A stretch of DNA of 64,000 nt from contig NW_026944388.1 in the NCBI RefSeq assembly GCF_033439725.1, positions 2,480,001-2,544,000 of the forward strand. The letters run 5' to 3'. Positions 48,476-58,100 of this stretch are shown here, piece after piece. Position numbers and translations under genes: made by a program. The DNA comes from Neurospora tetraspora. Its lineage: Eukaryota > Ascomycota > Sordariomycetes > Sordariales > Sordariaceae. Position 1 is the stretch's first letter. Each line of letters begins with the position of its first letter. Below the pieces are notes generated by a model. The model made no database searches, had not been told where the DNA came from, and saw nothing but the letters and a program-made list of their open reading frames with translations.

Positions 48476-49373
48476 TACAGGACGCTTTCTTTGCTGGAAC
48501 GAAAGGCGGAAGGAGTTTTGGATGTTCCAGTCATCCAGCCCTTCTGTAAGTCTTATAAACCACGGCGGACAAAACAAAAGAGGGGACACAGATACCTCTG
48601 AGGAAACACAGAGACCTCCTGACGACGGCTGAATTCATTACAGTCATCTGATAGCGTCCCAGTCGCTTTTAGTTTGACCCAAATATGTATATAGTGTATC
48701 TATACTGTAAAAGAACCAAGAGCGAGGAACATGAGGTCAAGACATATGATTAGACGTCAAACGGTAGCATGGTGCATTGTATAGCGGCTACAAGCATATT
48801 CGTTGTTTACGACCACCAGCGTCCCACGAGACCATGGCAAATTGCACTTTGTTGGTTATTGAAGTGAACCATGACCTGACGCCAACTTGACTCTCAATGA
48901 CGATATAATTGACAGGCTGAATGACAGTGGATGACGTTTATAACAGAACTCAAGAAAAGTCTGATATCGCCTTATCTAAAGAGATCAGTCTACAAAGCCA
49001 TCTGTAAGAACTTTGAAGTTGTTGTTCTTTATTCGAATGAAAGGTGAAGACAAGACAATGGAGCTTTGACAATAAAGACCCACTAACGGGGATTAAGCTT
49101 TGGCGCTAACTCGATTGGGTTATAGGTGCCAAGGTACCGGGCCAACCGCTGTGCTTCATCCCGTGACTGCGCATTGGGGTGAATTTGGGAGCCCCGCTGT
49201 CGTCGCGTTCGTTTGCATCACGGACCAAATCAAGCGCGTCTTCTTTTCCCACCGTTTTCCAACTTTTACTTTTTTCCATCTTACCCGGGATTTCACCACC
49301 AACCTCTGTACCCTTTGCCACCTATCATTATTATAGAGAGAGTGATAGAGCTGGGAGGCCCAATCCTTACGCC
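48476..49373. other. Intergenic region downstream of NDUFAF2 and upstream of the next gene
   Basis: No coding frame with an ATG and family resemblance. The last 200 bp are pyrimidine-rich and include the leader of the gene starting at 49374. Confidence 0.5.
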
Positions 49374-51311
49374 ATGGCGGCCTCATCGCCGCTCACAGAT
49401 CTCGACGGCACATCGACGCCGGCCTCTTTCCACACAGCCGCCGACTCCCCCAACGCTGCCGATACCACCAACATTACAAGTCCCGATCACGAAGACGACC
49501 AAAAACCTAAATATTACAAATGCAAAGAGATTCCCCATGTCCTCAAACAATCCTGCCAGATCCATCTCGAGGAGCAGATGTACCTCCCAGCAATAGACCT
49601 ACTCGGAAGTCTTCTCAGCGATGCCGGTGAAGGGCAACAACCAGACAAACCCGTCCGAGTACCTCCTCCTGCCCAGATCGCTCTTCTCGGCACCCTGACG
49701 ATCCACCCCGCGTATACATCCCGCGCTCCCGAGCAAGCCAACCTCGACATCGCTGCCGAATCCCGAGAATACCTCCGCACGCTCCTCAACAAGGTCGGGC
49801 CTGTAAACGCCGACTTCCGATCAGCATTCTCTTTCAGGCAAGGGCAAAACAGTGGTCGATGGGCCCGGAGAAATTCGCGAGAGTTCAACAGCCCAGGCGA
49901 AAGCGACGGCGGTGGCAGTATCGGCAGCTTTAGTGAAGCGGATAACATTGAGAGCAAGTGGTCTGGAAATGACCACAGCATATGGAGAAGATCATCCGAT
50001 TTCTGGTCCGTCTTGGGTTGGGCGTTCCGGTGCAGCACTACACATCCGCACCGTTGGGTGCACTGGAAGGCGTGGCTGGATTTCATGATTGAGTGCCTGG
50101 AGAAGGACTGGGATGAGCGGCTTGCGCAGGATCAGGCCAACTTCCAAGCCAAAATCAACAGAAGCAGCGACCCCGGGTCCGAGGCTAAGTGCCAGTACCC
50201 TCTGCTGCAGCAAAGTCTGTTTGTTCAATACGTGGATGACCTACGGCGGGATAGAAAGAGGGTGCTCCATGAAGTTATTAGAGCACTGTTCGCGTTCGCT
50301 GATGACGAAAACACCGCGGACAACACGTACTACAGAGAGGTGTTCAACAAGGAAACAGTCCTCCACACAGACAAAAGCAACAAGCGAAAACACTCGCATA
50401 TGACCGCCGTCGACCTAGAAAAGGACCAATTCGGCGATTACCTCGAAGACTGGGACGACCCGGTCACCGACGACGACGACAAAGCAGACGCATTTCACAC
50501 CCCTCACCTCCCATCCGCCCGAACCGGCCGAAGAACCAAAGGCCGACCAAGGTCCACCCCCTTCTCCAAACCCGGCAAAGCCTTCGACGTTTCCCCCACA
50601 ACAACTCCCAACCCCCTTCGCGTAACCGACGGCCTAGCGGACTCGATACCTCTCCGACTGCGTCTCTTCCGCCTCATCTCCGCCTGTGCCTACTACCTCC
50701 CACCCGACATTCTCTCCAAGCCTAAGGATCTCTACGACCTATTTTCATCGCGCCTTAAATCCCTACCCCTCCCCTGTTTCGAGCTCTTCCTCTCTCTAGA
50801 CCACGTCGACCTCGCCCTCCCACGGTACATCTACGTCTCCCTCTTCCGCTATGTGGCTCAGTCGTTCACACCCCGCAACGCGCCCCAGCCTGAAGACGCC
50901 GACCCGGAAGCAGACGCGGACCACGCCATCAGTCAGACGATGCTTAGAGAGTGTTTTCTGCCGTATCCGGCCAAGACCGTGACCGTGGAGGATAATGCCA
51001 AGTTTAGCCTGGTGCTGGAGAGCATGGCGTGGTGTCTGTTTCAGTCCGGAAGCGTGGATTATTTCGATGGGCTGAAGTGGGCGGTGGAGAAGGGGATCGA
51101 GGAACGGGAGAAGAAGATCAAGAAGGGGAACGGGAGGGGAGGAGCGGCCATGACGGCTGCGGAGAAAATGGGGAGGCAGGTGCTGGAGCGGAGCGCGGCG
51201 TCGTTGAGGGCGTTTGTTGATGCGGTTGAGACTACGAGTTTGGCCGAGGATGGGGTGATAGGTACTGGGGACGAGATGGATGAAGACTCTATTATGGTCG
51301 GCAGCCCCTAG
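49374..51311 (+). CDS. Conserved-looking fungal protein of unknown function
   Basis: Single-exon frame of 645 residues starting at MAASSPLTDL in a good context (TACGCCATGGCG). I do not recognise the family. Residues 1-45 are Ser/Thr/Asp-rich; from about 45 to 380 the sequence looks folded and helical, beginning KYYKCKEIPHVLKQ and including a striking Trp/His-rich stretch, FWSVLGWAFRCSTTHPHRW followed by VHWKAWLDFMIECLEKDWDE, near residues 208-245. An acidic, then basic disordered segment (about 345-410, DWDDPVTDDDDK ... RRTKGRPRSTPF) may contain a nuclear signal. A second helical region (about 430-640) begins SIPLRLRLFRLISACAYYLPPD. There is no signal peptide or membrane segment. The basic GRP-like segment and acidic patches hint at a nuclear role, but this is a guess. 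The frame extends upstream of the ATG only with non-ATG codons. Confidence 0.75.
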   Translation: MAASSPLTDLDGTSTPASFHTAADSPNAADTTNITSPDHEDDQKPKYYKCKEIPHVLKQSCQIHLEEQMYLPAIDLLGSLLSDAGEGQQPDKPVRVPPPAQIALLGTLTIHPAYTSRAPEQANLDIAAESREYLRTLLNKVGPVNADFRSAFSFRQGQNSGRWARRNSREFNSPGESDGGGSIGSFSEADNIESKWSGNDHSIWRRSSDFWSVLGWAFRCSTTHPHRWVHWKAWLDFMIECLEKDWDERLAQDQANFQAKINRSSDPGSEAKCQYPLLQQSLFVQYVDDLRRDRKRVLHEVIRALFAFADDENTADNTYYREVFNKETVLHTDKSNKRKHSHMTAVDLEKDQFGDYLEDWDDPVTDDDDKADAFHTPHLPSARTGRRTKGRPRSTPFSKPGKAFDVSPTTTPNPLRVTDGLADSIPLRLRLFRLISACAYYLPPDILSKPKDLYDLFSSRLKSLPLPCFELFLSLDHVDLALPRYIYVSLFRYVAQSFTPRNAPQPEDADPEADADHAISQTMLRECFLPYPAKTVTVEDNAKFSLVLESMAWCLFQSGSVDYFDGLKWAVEKGIEEREKKIKKGNGRGGAAMTAAEKMGRQVLERSAASLRAFVDAVETTSLAEDGVIGTGDEMDEDSIMVGSP

Positions 51312-52049
51312 AAGTGGCGGCCTCCTGAGTGTTGATGGGTCTGCTGGCTTTTGGGGTTTGGGATGTTTTGGAGTTGGTGTTTGGCGGCGTTCTACTGCAC
51401 GACAAAAATGTTAATGGGTTTAGGTGATGGGTTCTGGCGGTTATCTGTTATACATATTTGTTATGATACCCCCCTGTATAGATGTAGCAAGGTAGTGGCT
51501 GCCGGCTTAGGACCGGAAAGTTATGTTTTGTTGTAAGCGTCTAAGACTACCATGTAAGAAGATTTCCAGCACACACTCTAAAGTTGAGTTTGTTCGTAGT
51601 GCCTTGGTACTTGTTGTTATGTCCATTCCCCAATCTTGAATCCCATCATCGAACTCCATGATGAGTCAAGGGTTAGGGTTTAAATACCCCTGACATCGGT
51701 ACCCCACTGAAACGTAACCGCTGTGGACTCGACGGCCGCGACCTGACAGCTCGACCACCTTGACAACCTCCAGTCCCTCCGTCTGGGGATAGCTTCAGAT
51801 CTCCCAAACCACCACAGGCGAACAGATCCAACATCTGCAGACTTGGGGAACCGCACCACAAGCTGCCACGACCACTTACTTGACTAATGACTAATTTGTT
51901 TCTTTAATGGCGCTTATAATATAGATTCGTCCTTCTTCAATCGCAAGCACGAACCACCTGTTCTTCCCCCCCGTTCGAACAGATTGACCGCCCGCGCATT
52001 CGCCAATTATCTATCACAAACAAAACGTCGCGACACAAACATCACCAAA
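51312..52049. other. Intergenic region upstream of cog1
   Basis: No gene seen. AGGGTTAGGGTTT at 51669-51681 is two telomere-type repeats and may act as a telobox. The last 100 bp are C/A-rich and should be the cog1 leader. Confidence 0.5.
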
Positions 52050-54776
52050 ATGGCGAACCACCCAATCCCCGACCTCTCCACCCTCCTCTCCTCCGCCCAG
52101 ATCTTCTCCGCCAACTACCCCCTCCCCCACATCCGCGCCATCCACAAAGCCCTCCATGCCGAGATCGACGACAAGCAGTCGCGCCTGCGCACCCAGGTCG
52201 GCGGCTCCTACCGCGAGCTGTTGGGAACAGCCGACACCATCGTCCAGATGCGGGGGGACATGGAATCCGTGCAGGCGACGCTGGGGCGCATGGGTGGAAG
52301 ATGCGGCAGGCAGGTGGTGAAGGAGAAGATGGATGGACTCAAAAAGTGGGATGAGGCTGAGGATATGGATAACACAAGAAGAAGGGAGGCGGCGAGGGTC
52401 AAGATTTTGGAGGGGTGTGTTTTGGCTGTTCAGAAGTTGTTGAGACGGGAGGAGAAGGGACCGGGGAGGGATACCAGGAAGATGAGGGGGGGTAAGGTGG
52501 AAGAGAAGGAGGTGGTGATGTCCAAGGGGGATAAGTTGCTTGTTGCGGCCAAGGTTTGCGTGCTGGGGAGACTGTTGGTCAAGACTTTTGAGCGGGAGGG
52601 GATCCATAACGAGGCGTCGAGGACGGCGGTCAAGTCGGCTGATAGGTCGTTGACCGTCCTCCGCGATAGACTCCTCCGGTGCATCGACAGCGTCCTGGTG
52701 AGCATCAACGAGAAGCTCACCCCGCGCAGCGATCTCCTCAAGGCGTTGAGCGCGTATAGTCTGCACACCAGCTCTGGAGCGCGGGATACTCTTCGCCATT
52801 TTCTCGAGGTGAGAGGGAGCGCCCTATCCTGGGAGGGACAGCCGTCAGCAGTCCGAACACCCAAGGACATCCTCAGACGGCTCAACCTCTACGCCAAAAC
52901 GCTGCAAGACGTGCAAGCCCTCGCGCCCAACAAACTCGCGGACGCGCTTAACGGTCTTAAGAAGAAGGCGCTCCTGGCAGATGATTCCCTCCGCGCCATC
53001 GAGGGTCTCCGGCTGGATACCTACTCGCGCTGGTGCGGCGACGAAATTCGGTACTACACGCCCTTCATCCGGCACGACGATTTGCAGGCCGAAAGCGTCA
53101 ACAGCCTGTTGTTTGAATGGGCCCCCGTGCACCGCGACGTTTTTATTGATGACCTCGACAAAACCGTCAAATCCATGAGCGAATTCAAAGCCATTGTTGA
53201 CCTGCGCACCTCGGTCCTCCGCCTCTGGATCGCCGAGAGCTCGCGCGTCCGCTTTAACGATTTCAGCCCGAAGGACGAACAACATTCCGACGATGGCACT
53301 CCCATCAACAGCTCCATGTTCAGCCAAATCCGCTCCACAATCAACAACCATTTATTGTCTGTAATCGACTCCAAAGTCCACAAGCTCCGCCTCGTCGGCT
53401 CCGAAGCCTCAGCCGCTCTCGCGGCCTGGCGTGAGGGAACCACCGATCAGCACCTCTCCCTTTGGGACCCGTCCACTTTTTCGGGTATCGACCTCACCAT
53501 TCCCTCCGGCCCATCTGGCGGCGCCGCCCAGCAATTCGCATCCGAAGTAATCTCCCGTCTCTACGGGCGCAACGACGCCGTCTCCAAAGCCGTAGCCTCC
53601 TACAAATCCTGGTTCCACGTGATCGACGACGTCGGGTCCGTAGTCGACCAGTTGCGCCGCCAGCGCTGGGAAAACGATCTCGAGGACGAGGAAGGAGACA
53701 TGATGGTGGTCGAAGACGAAGAGACCATCGAGCAGCGACAACAACTTCTCTCGCGCGAGGATCCGGAAAGACTAACTACCCACTTGAGCGACTCCCTCCT
53801 GAAAGCGTTCGCTGCGCTAGATGAACATTTAACGGACCTGTGGAACCAGCAGAGGGAGGGTCCGAATAATGGGCAGATAGCCATGTACCTCCTCCGCTTA
53901 CTACGCGACATCCGCAGTCGCCTCCCTACTGAGCAGCAGCAGCCTCAAATTCCTCCGGGCGCGGGCGCGTCGGAGGAAGGCAGCATCAGCAGCATCAAAG
54001 CCTTCGGCCTCCCCACCATTCCCTCCCTGCACTCCTCCCTCGCCCGCACCGTTTTGGTCAGTTCCGTGGATGAGTTTGTTACGGTCGCTTTGGCGAGAAA
54101 GACCGTGGTTGGCCGAGCACTGTGGGAGGGAAGTCCCGAGTTGCCCACGTCCCCATCGCCAGGCATGTTCCGGTTCCTGCGGAACTTGTCGGCGGCGATG
54201 GCGGATGCGGGAGCGGACCTGTGGAGTCCGGCGGCGGTGAGGGAGCTGAAGAGGGCGGTGAGGGGGGAGGTGTGTAGGGTTTGGTTGGAGGCTGCTAGGG
54301 GGGTGCTAAGTGAGGGTGAGGGTGGGGGTGAGGGGGACGCGGAGAAGGTTGCGGGGGGAAGTGATAAAAAGGAGGACGAAGGGGAGAAGGATGATGATGA
54401 GGAGGTTAAGGAGGTTAAGGAGGAGGGTGATAACAGCGGGGAAGAAGGAAAAGAAGGCAACGGCGAGGAGGCCAAAACAGAAGAAGATAAGCCTTCTGAA
54501 GAACAACAACAGCAAGCCAAGGAAGAAGCGGAAAAGCTCAAAAAACAAGAAGCCGCCGAAAAAGCCAACCAACAACGTCGGGATCTCTTCGTCCAATGGC
54601 TCTTCGACATCATCTACCTCGGCATCTTCCTCGACGGCAGTAAGGGCGACTTCAACGAGATTGCCAACACGGTCTTCCAGCACTCTGGCTTGGATCCGGG
54701 GGCTAAGGGAAGACTGGTTAAGGCGGCGCAGGAGTACTATAAGAGGACGCAGTTGTTGTTTGGGTTGTTGACATAG
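52050..54776 (+). CDS. cog1: Conserved oligomeric Golgi complex subunit 1
   Basis: Subunit of the COG tethering complex, which captures retrograde vesicles at the Golgi and so maintains glycosylation enzymes there. Single exon, 908 residues. The N-terminus has the Cog1/Vps51-type motif: SANYPLPHIRAIHKALHAE, then DDKQSRLRTQVGGSYRELLGTADTI, in which the paired helices that start the COG fold are recognisable (about residues 15-75). The rest is helical, with a very acidic, Glu/Lys-rich low-complexity insert (about 755-845), then a conserved-looking C-terminal segment starting RRDLFVQWLFDIIYLGIFL. The start is MANHPIPDL with AAAATGGCG context; the frame before it lacks an ATG. A strongly G-rich coding stretch lies at 54314-54336. 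Confidence 0.9.
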   Translation: MANHPIPDLSTLLSSAQIFSANYPLPHIRAIHKALHAEIDDKQSRLRTQVGGSYRELLGTADTIVQMRGDMESVQATLGRMGGRCGRQVVKEKMDGLKKWDEAEDMDNTRRREAARVKILEGCVLAVQKLLRREEKGPGRDTRKMRGGKVEEKEVVMSKGDKLLVAAKVCVLGRLLVKTFEREGIHNEASRTAVKSADRSLTVLRDRLLRCIDSVLVSINEKLTPRSDLLKALSAYSLHTSSGARDTLRHFLEVRGSALSWEGQPSAVRTPKDILRRLNLYAKTLQDVQALAPNKLADALNGLKKKALLADDSLRAIEGLRLDTYSRWCGDEIRYYTPFIRHDDLQAESVNSLLFEWAPVHRDVFIDDLDKTVKSMSEFKAIVDLRTSVLRLWIAESSRVRFNDFSPKDEQHSDDGTPINSSMFSQIRSTINNHLLSVIDSKVHKLRLVGSEASAALAAWREGTTDQHLSLWDPSTFSGIDLTIPSGPSGGAAQQFASEVISRLYGRNDAVSKAVASYKSWFHVIDDVGSVVDQLRRQRWENDLEDEEGDMMVVEDEETIEQRQQLLSREDPERLTTHLSDSLLKAFAALDEHLTDLWNQQREGPNNGQIAMYLLRLLRDIRSRLPTEQQQPQIPPGAGASEEGSISSIKAFGLPTIPSLHSSLARTVLVSSVDEFVTVALARKTVVGRALWEGSPELPTSPSPGMFRFLRNLSAAMADAGADLWSPAAVRELKRAVRGEVCRVWLEAARGVLSEGEGGGEGDAEKVAGGSDKKEDEGEKDDDEEVKEVKEEGDNSGEEGKEGNGEEAKTEEDKPSEEQQQQAKEEAEKLKKQEAAEKANQQRRDLFVQWLFDIIYLGIFLDGSKGDFNEIANTVFQHSGLDPGAKGRLVKAAQEYYKRTQLLFGLLT

Positions 54777-55101
54777 CCTTCTTTTTTTTGCCAGGCAGGA
54801 AAGACCCTTGGAAAGAAAGGACCGCTGGAAAGCAAAGCAGCTCACGCGATCTGATGATTACTTGTGAAAGTTTGCAATTAACACTACCATTAATATTGCT
54901 ATATCATGACTACCTAATCGTGTACGCGGTTGATATACAGCCCGCCCGTGTCGCTTGCGCCTAACTCCTAACTGGTGTATCTCTTGATGCCAACCGGACC
55001 CACTTCATATACTCAAACAATAATACCGCATCCAACAAACCATCAAACAGTAATCTTACCAATCACACTAGAGGTATCTCGCCCTCCTCTTAATAACAGG
55101 A
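54777..55101. other. Convergent intergenic gap between cog1 and the glycosyltransferase gene
   Basis: 325 bp holding the 3' ends of both genes; nothing else is seen. Confidence 0.6.
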
Positions 55102-58100
55102 CTACGACGACGAAGCCCTCAACTCCTCCAAAGCCTTCCTCGCCATCTCCACACTCTCAAACGCCTCCCCCTGCACCGCCACCCTCCTTCTCCTTCCTAA
55201 TCCCCTCCCCTTCAACCACCTCTTCCGCTCCCTCTTCCTCTCTATAGTTTCCTTCGTATTCTTCTCTTTGACCACTCCATTCCCATTACTCACTACTCCA
55301 TCCACCACCTTCCCATTCGCAGCTACCTTCCCATTAACCTGCTTCTTCGCCATCTTCTTCTTCCTCCCCTTATCCCCCCTCTCAACCTCGTGCAACTCCT
55401 CCCATAACTCCCTCAAGACCTTCCACCCCTCCACCACCTCCTCCATCCTCCTCCTTCTCTCCTCGGGGCTGACGGCCTCCAACTCCCTAGCCCCCTGTAC
55501 GATCCTCGCCTTCCTGATGTACTTGCCCGGTCCCCGACCCCTCTGTGCTTGCTTGACTACCCCCTTCAGGGTATACCCAATCGGGCCGATAATCGCCGAG
55601 ATATCCTTCAGCACGAACCCCGTTATTCCCATACCGACACCTTTGGCTAGACCGACCATCCGTCCCGCGGGGGCTGGTGTTGTCGCCGCCACTGTCGTGC
55701 TGCCAGGTTTTCCGGGTTCGGAAGAAGTAGAAGAAGAGGGTTTACTACCCAACCCCCCCTCTTTAAACCCTCGATACGGCAACCTCACAAGTCCCGTCCA
55801 GCCATCATAGATCCCAAACACGAACTCGTGGCCCGCGGCTTTCAGACCCGATTTGATCCCCGTCACGCGCGTGGGGCGGCGGACGGTGTCGTCGCCGTAA
55901 AGACGGGGCGCGTTGTGGAAACCCTGGGCCAGAGCGATGGAGAGGTCGACGGGGGCACGGGCGATGGCGGAGGCAGACTTGATGGCGCCTTGGCCGATCT
56001 CGTGGACGATTTCCTCGGCGACTTCGGCCGGGTCCGTAGTGGATTCGCCACCGTTGGTGGTGGTCGTTAGGTTGGTTAGGTTGGTGTCGGTGCGGTGGTC
56101 GTTTGCGGGGCGGATGGGCGCGAGGAGAGGGGATGGGGATGATGATGATGGGGATGGGGATTCGAGGCGGGGACGGGTGTTATGGATGGCGTTAGTGGTG
56201 GTTGTGGTGATGTTGGGGAGGGAGTGGCCTGATTCGGGTGTGGTCTCGTTGGAGTTGTCGACGGCGGTGGCGTCGTCTGGTTTTGTATCGCTTGATAAAT
56301 GGTCGGATTTCCTATTATCATCGGCGGCGGCGTGGTCTTTTGTTTCGACTTTTTGGAGGGTTCCGTTTTGCTGCTCGTATGGCTTGTCTGTCTTCTCGCC
56401 GTTGGTCGTTGAGTTGCCATTCTCCTTCGCCTTCCCCTTCTCTTCCGACCTAGCCTCTCGTGCCTTCAACTTCTTTTCCCTTCTTTCCCTCCTCTCCTGC
56501 TTCTTGACCTTCCTCTGCTTGGCCTTCTTGCCCAGCCTGATCGGCACTCCACCAATTCCCGAGAAAACGTCGCCCACCGTCGACACAACCGTGCCAGCCA
56601 CACCCGTCACCGGCTCACCAGGTCCCTCAAAGTCATTCCACTCGACATGTCGGAGCAACCTCAAATTCTTCCACGAGGTAAGTCTTTTCTCGACCGCCAG
56701 GTCCGCAGCCATGGCACTCAGCTTCAACCCCGTCGGGCTTCCCTTGACCTGCCACACCGCCACCTTATCTCTCAGGATTGAGCATCGCATCGACCTGTCG
56801 CCCTGGAGCATCAACCCCCTGTGAAATGCCTTGCAAGCGTTCTCAGCTCCATCACCTTCCTCACTGATGCGTTGCGCAATCTCCTCCACGGCTTTCATAG
56901 CCTCCTCGCTAAGGCAGTACTTAATTCCGTCGGCCAGTTTTTCCGCCGTAAGGCTCTTGTACGGCACAGGTTCCGGGCCAGCCTTGGCGTTACTCACCAT
57001 AGAACCCCAGAAGTGCTGGTCGCCAAAGAAGGGAACGATCATGGTCGGCTTGCCGCACTTGAGCGCAATAGCAGTGGTGCCTGCACCACCGTGAATCACG
57101 CAAGCGCGAACCCGGGGAAAGAGCCAGTCGTGAGGGGTGTTGTCGAGCATGTAAATGTTCTCGGGAACGTCGAGACTGTCGCCGCCTAGACCACCCCAGC
57201 CCTTGGAGACGAGGGCGCGCACGCCAGCTAGTTTGACGGCGTCGAAGATCATCTGCGTGAACCTATCTGCGTCATCGACGACGATGGATCCGAAACCGAT
57301 GTAGACGGGCGCCTCGCCTGCTTCGAGAAACTTGACCAGGTCATCGGGAGGCTGGAAGGTGGAAGCCAGCTCGAGGAAGACAAAGCCGGATACGTCGACC
57401 TCGTCGCCCCAGTCCTCGGGCTTGGATACAAGACCGGGACTCCAGAGGTAGCTGAATGGGACGTGCAGACGGTAGGTGGCGCCGGGGGCCCAGAGGGTTG
57501 AAACGGGATCGAGACCGAGTGTCTTGACGCGGAAGTCATTGACCAAGTCACCAAGACCTTGCCAAACCATCATCTCTACTAGAGGGTAGGAGATCCAGTT
57601 TGTGTAGCCCGGGTCGACATTGGACTTTTTGATGCTGGCTAGTGGATGAGGAAAGGCTTGAGTGGGGGTATATGGAAAAGTAAACATCAAATGAACAGGA
57701 ATACCCAGCGCCTCGGCGCAGTGGATATGGGCAAAGCTGGGAGGGTTGGCAATGATGGCATCGGCTACAAAGGGGTCCATGCGACCCATCATTTTGAGGT
57801 TGTGAACATCCCGCTCGTCATCGGTAGCGTTGATGCAAGCTCGCCAGAAACCTTGGAACATGCCAGCCATGGCGGCGCGTCGTTTCCCGATGTCGCCAGC
57901 TTTTACTGATTCCAGAGTCGGGATCATACCGGGGTTCTTGACCATGAAGCTCATGAGCTCTGCTGGGTCACCGCCGACGGAAAAGAACTCTAGGCCAGAA
58001 TCCTTCTCGACAAAGTCGCGAAAGGCAGGATGTGTAGCGATGCGTACGCGATGGCCGTGTTGCTCTTTCAGAACCTTGCCGATCTTGAGGAAAGGCTGGG

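Noticed and set aside
49179-49373. 65-residue N-terminal extension of the unknown protein
   Set aside because: The frame begins with GTG and has no ATG before 49374; the sequence is leader-like. Similar non-ATG extensions were rejected at 51984 (cog1), 58944 (glycosyltransferase), 35782 (RING) and 16683 (cul-4).
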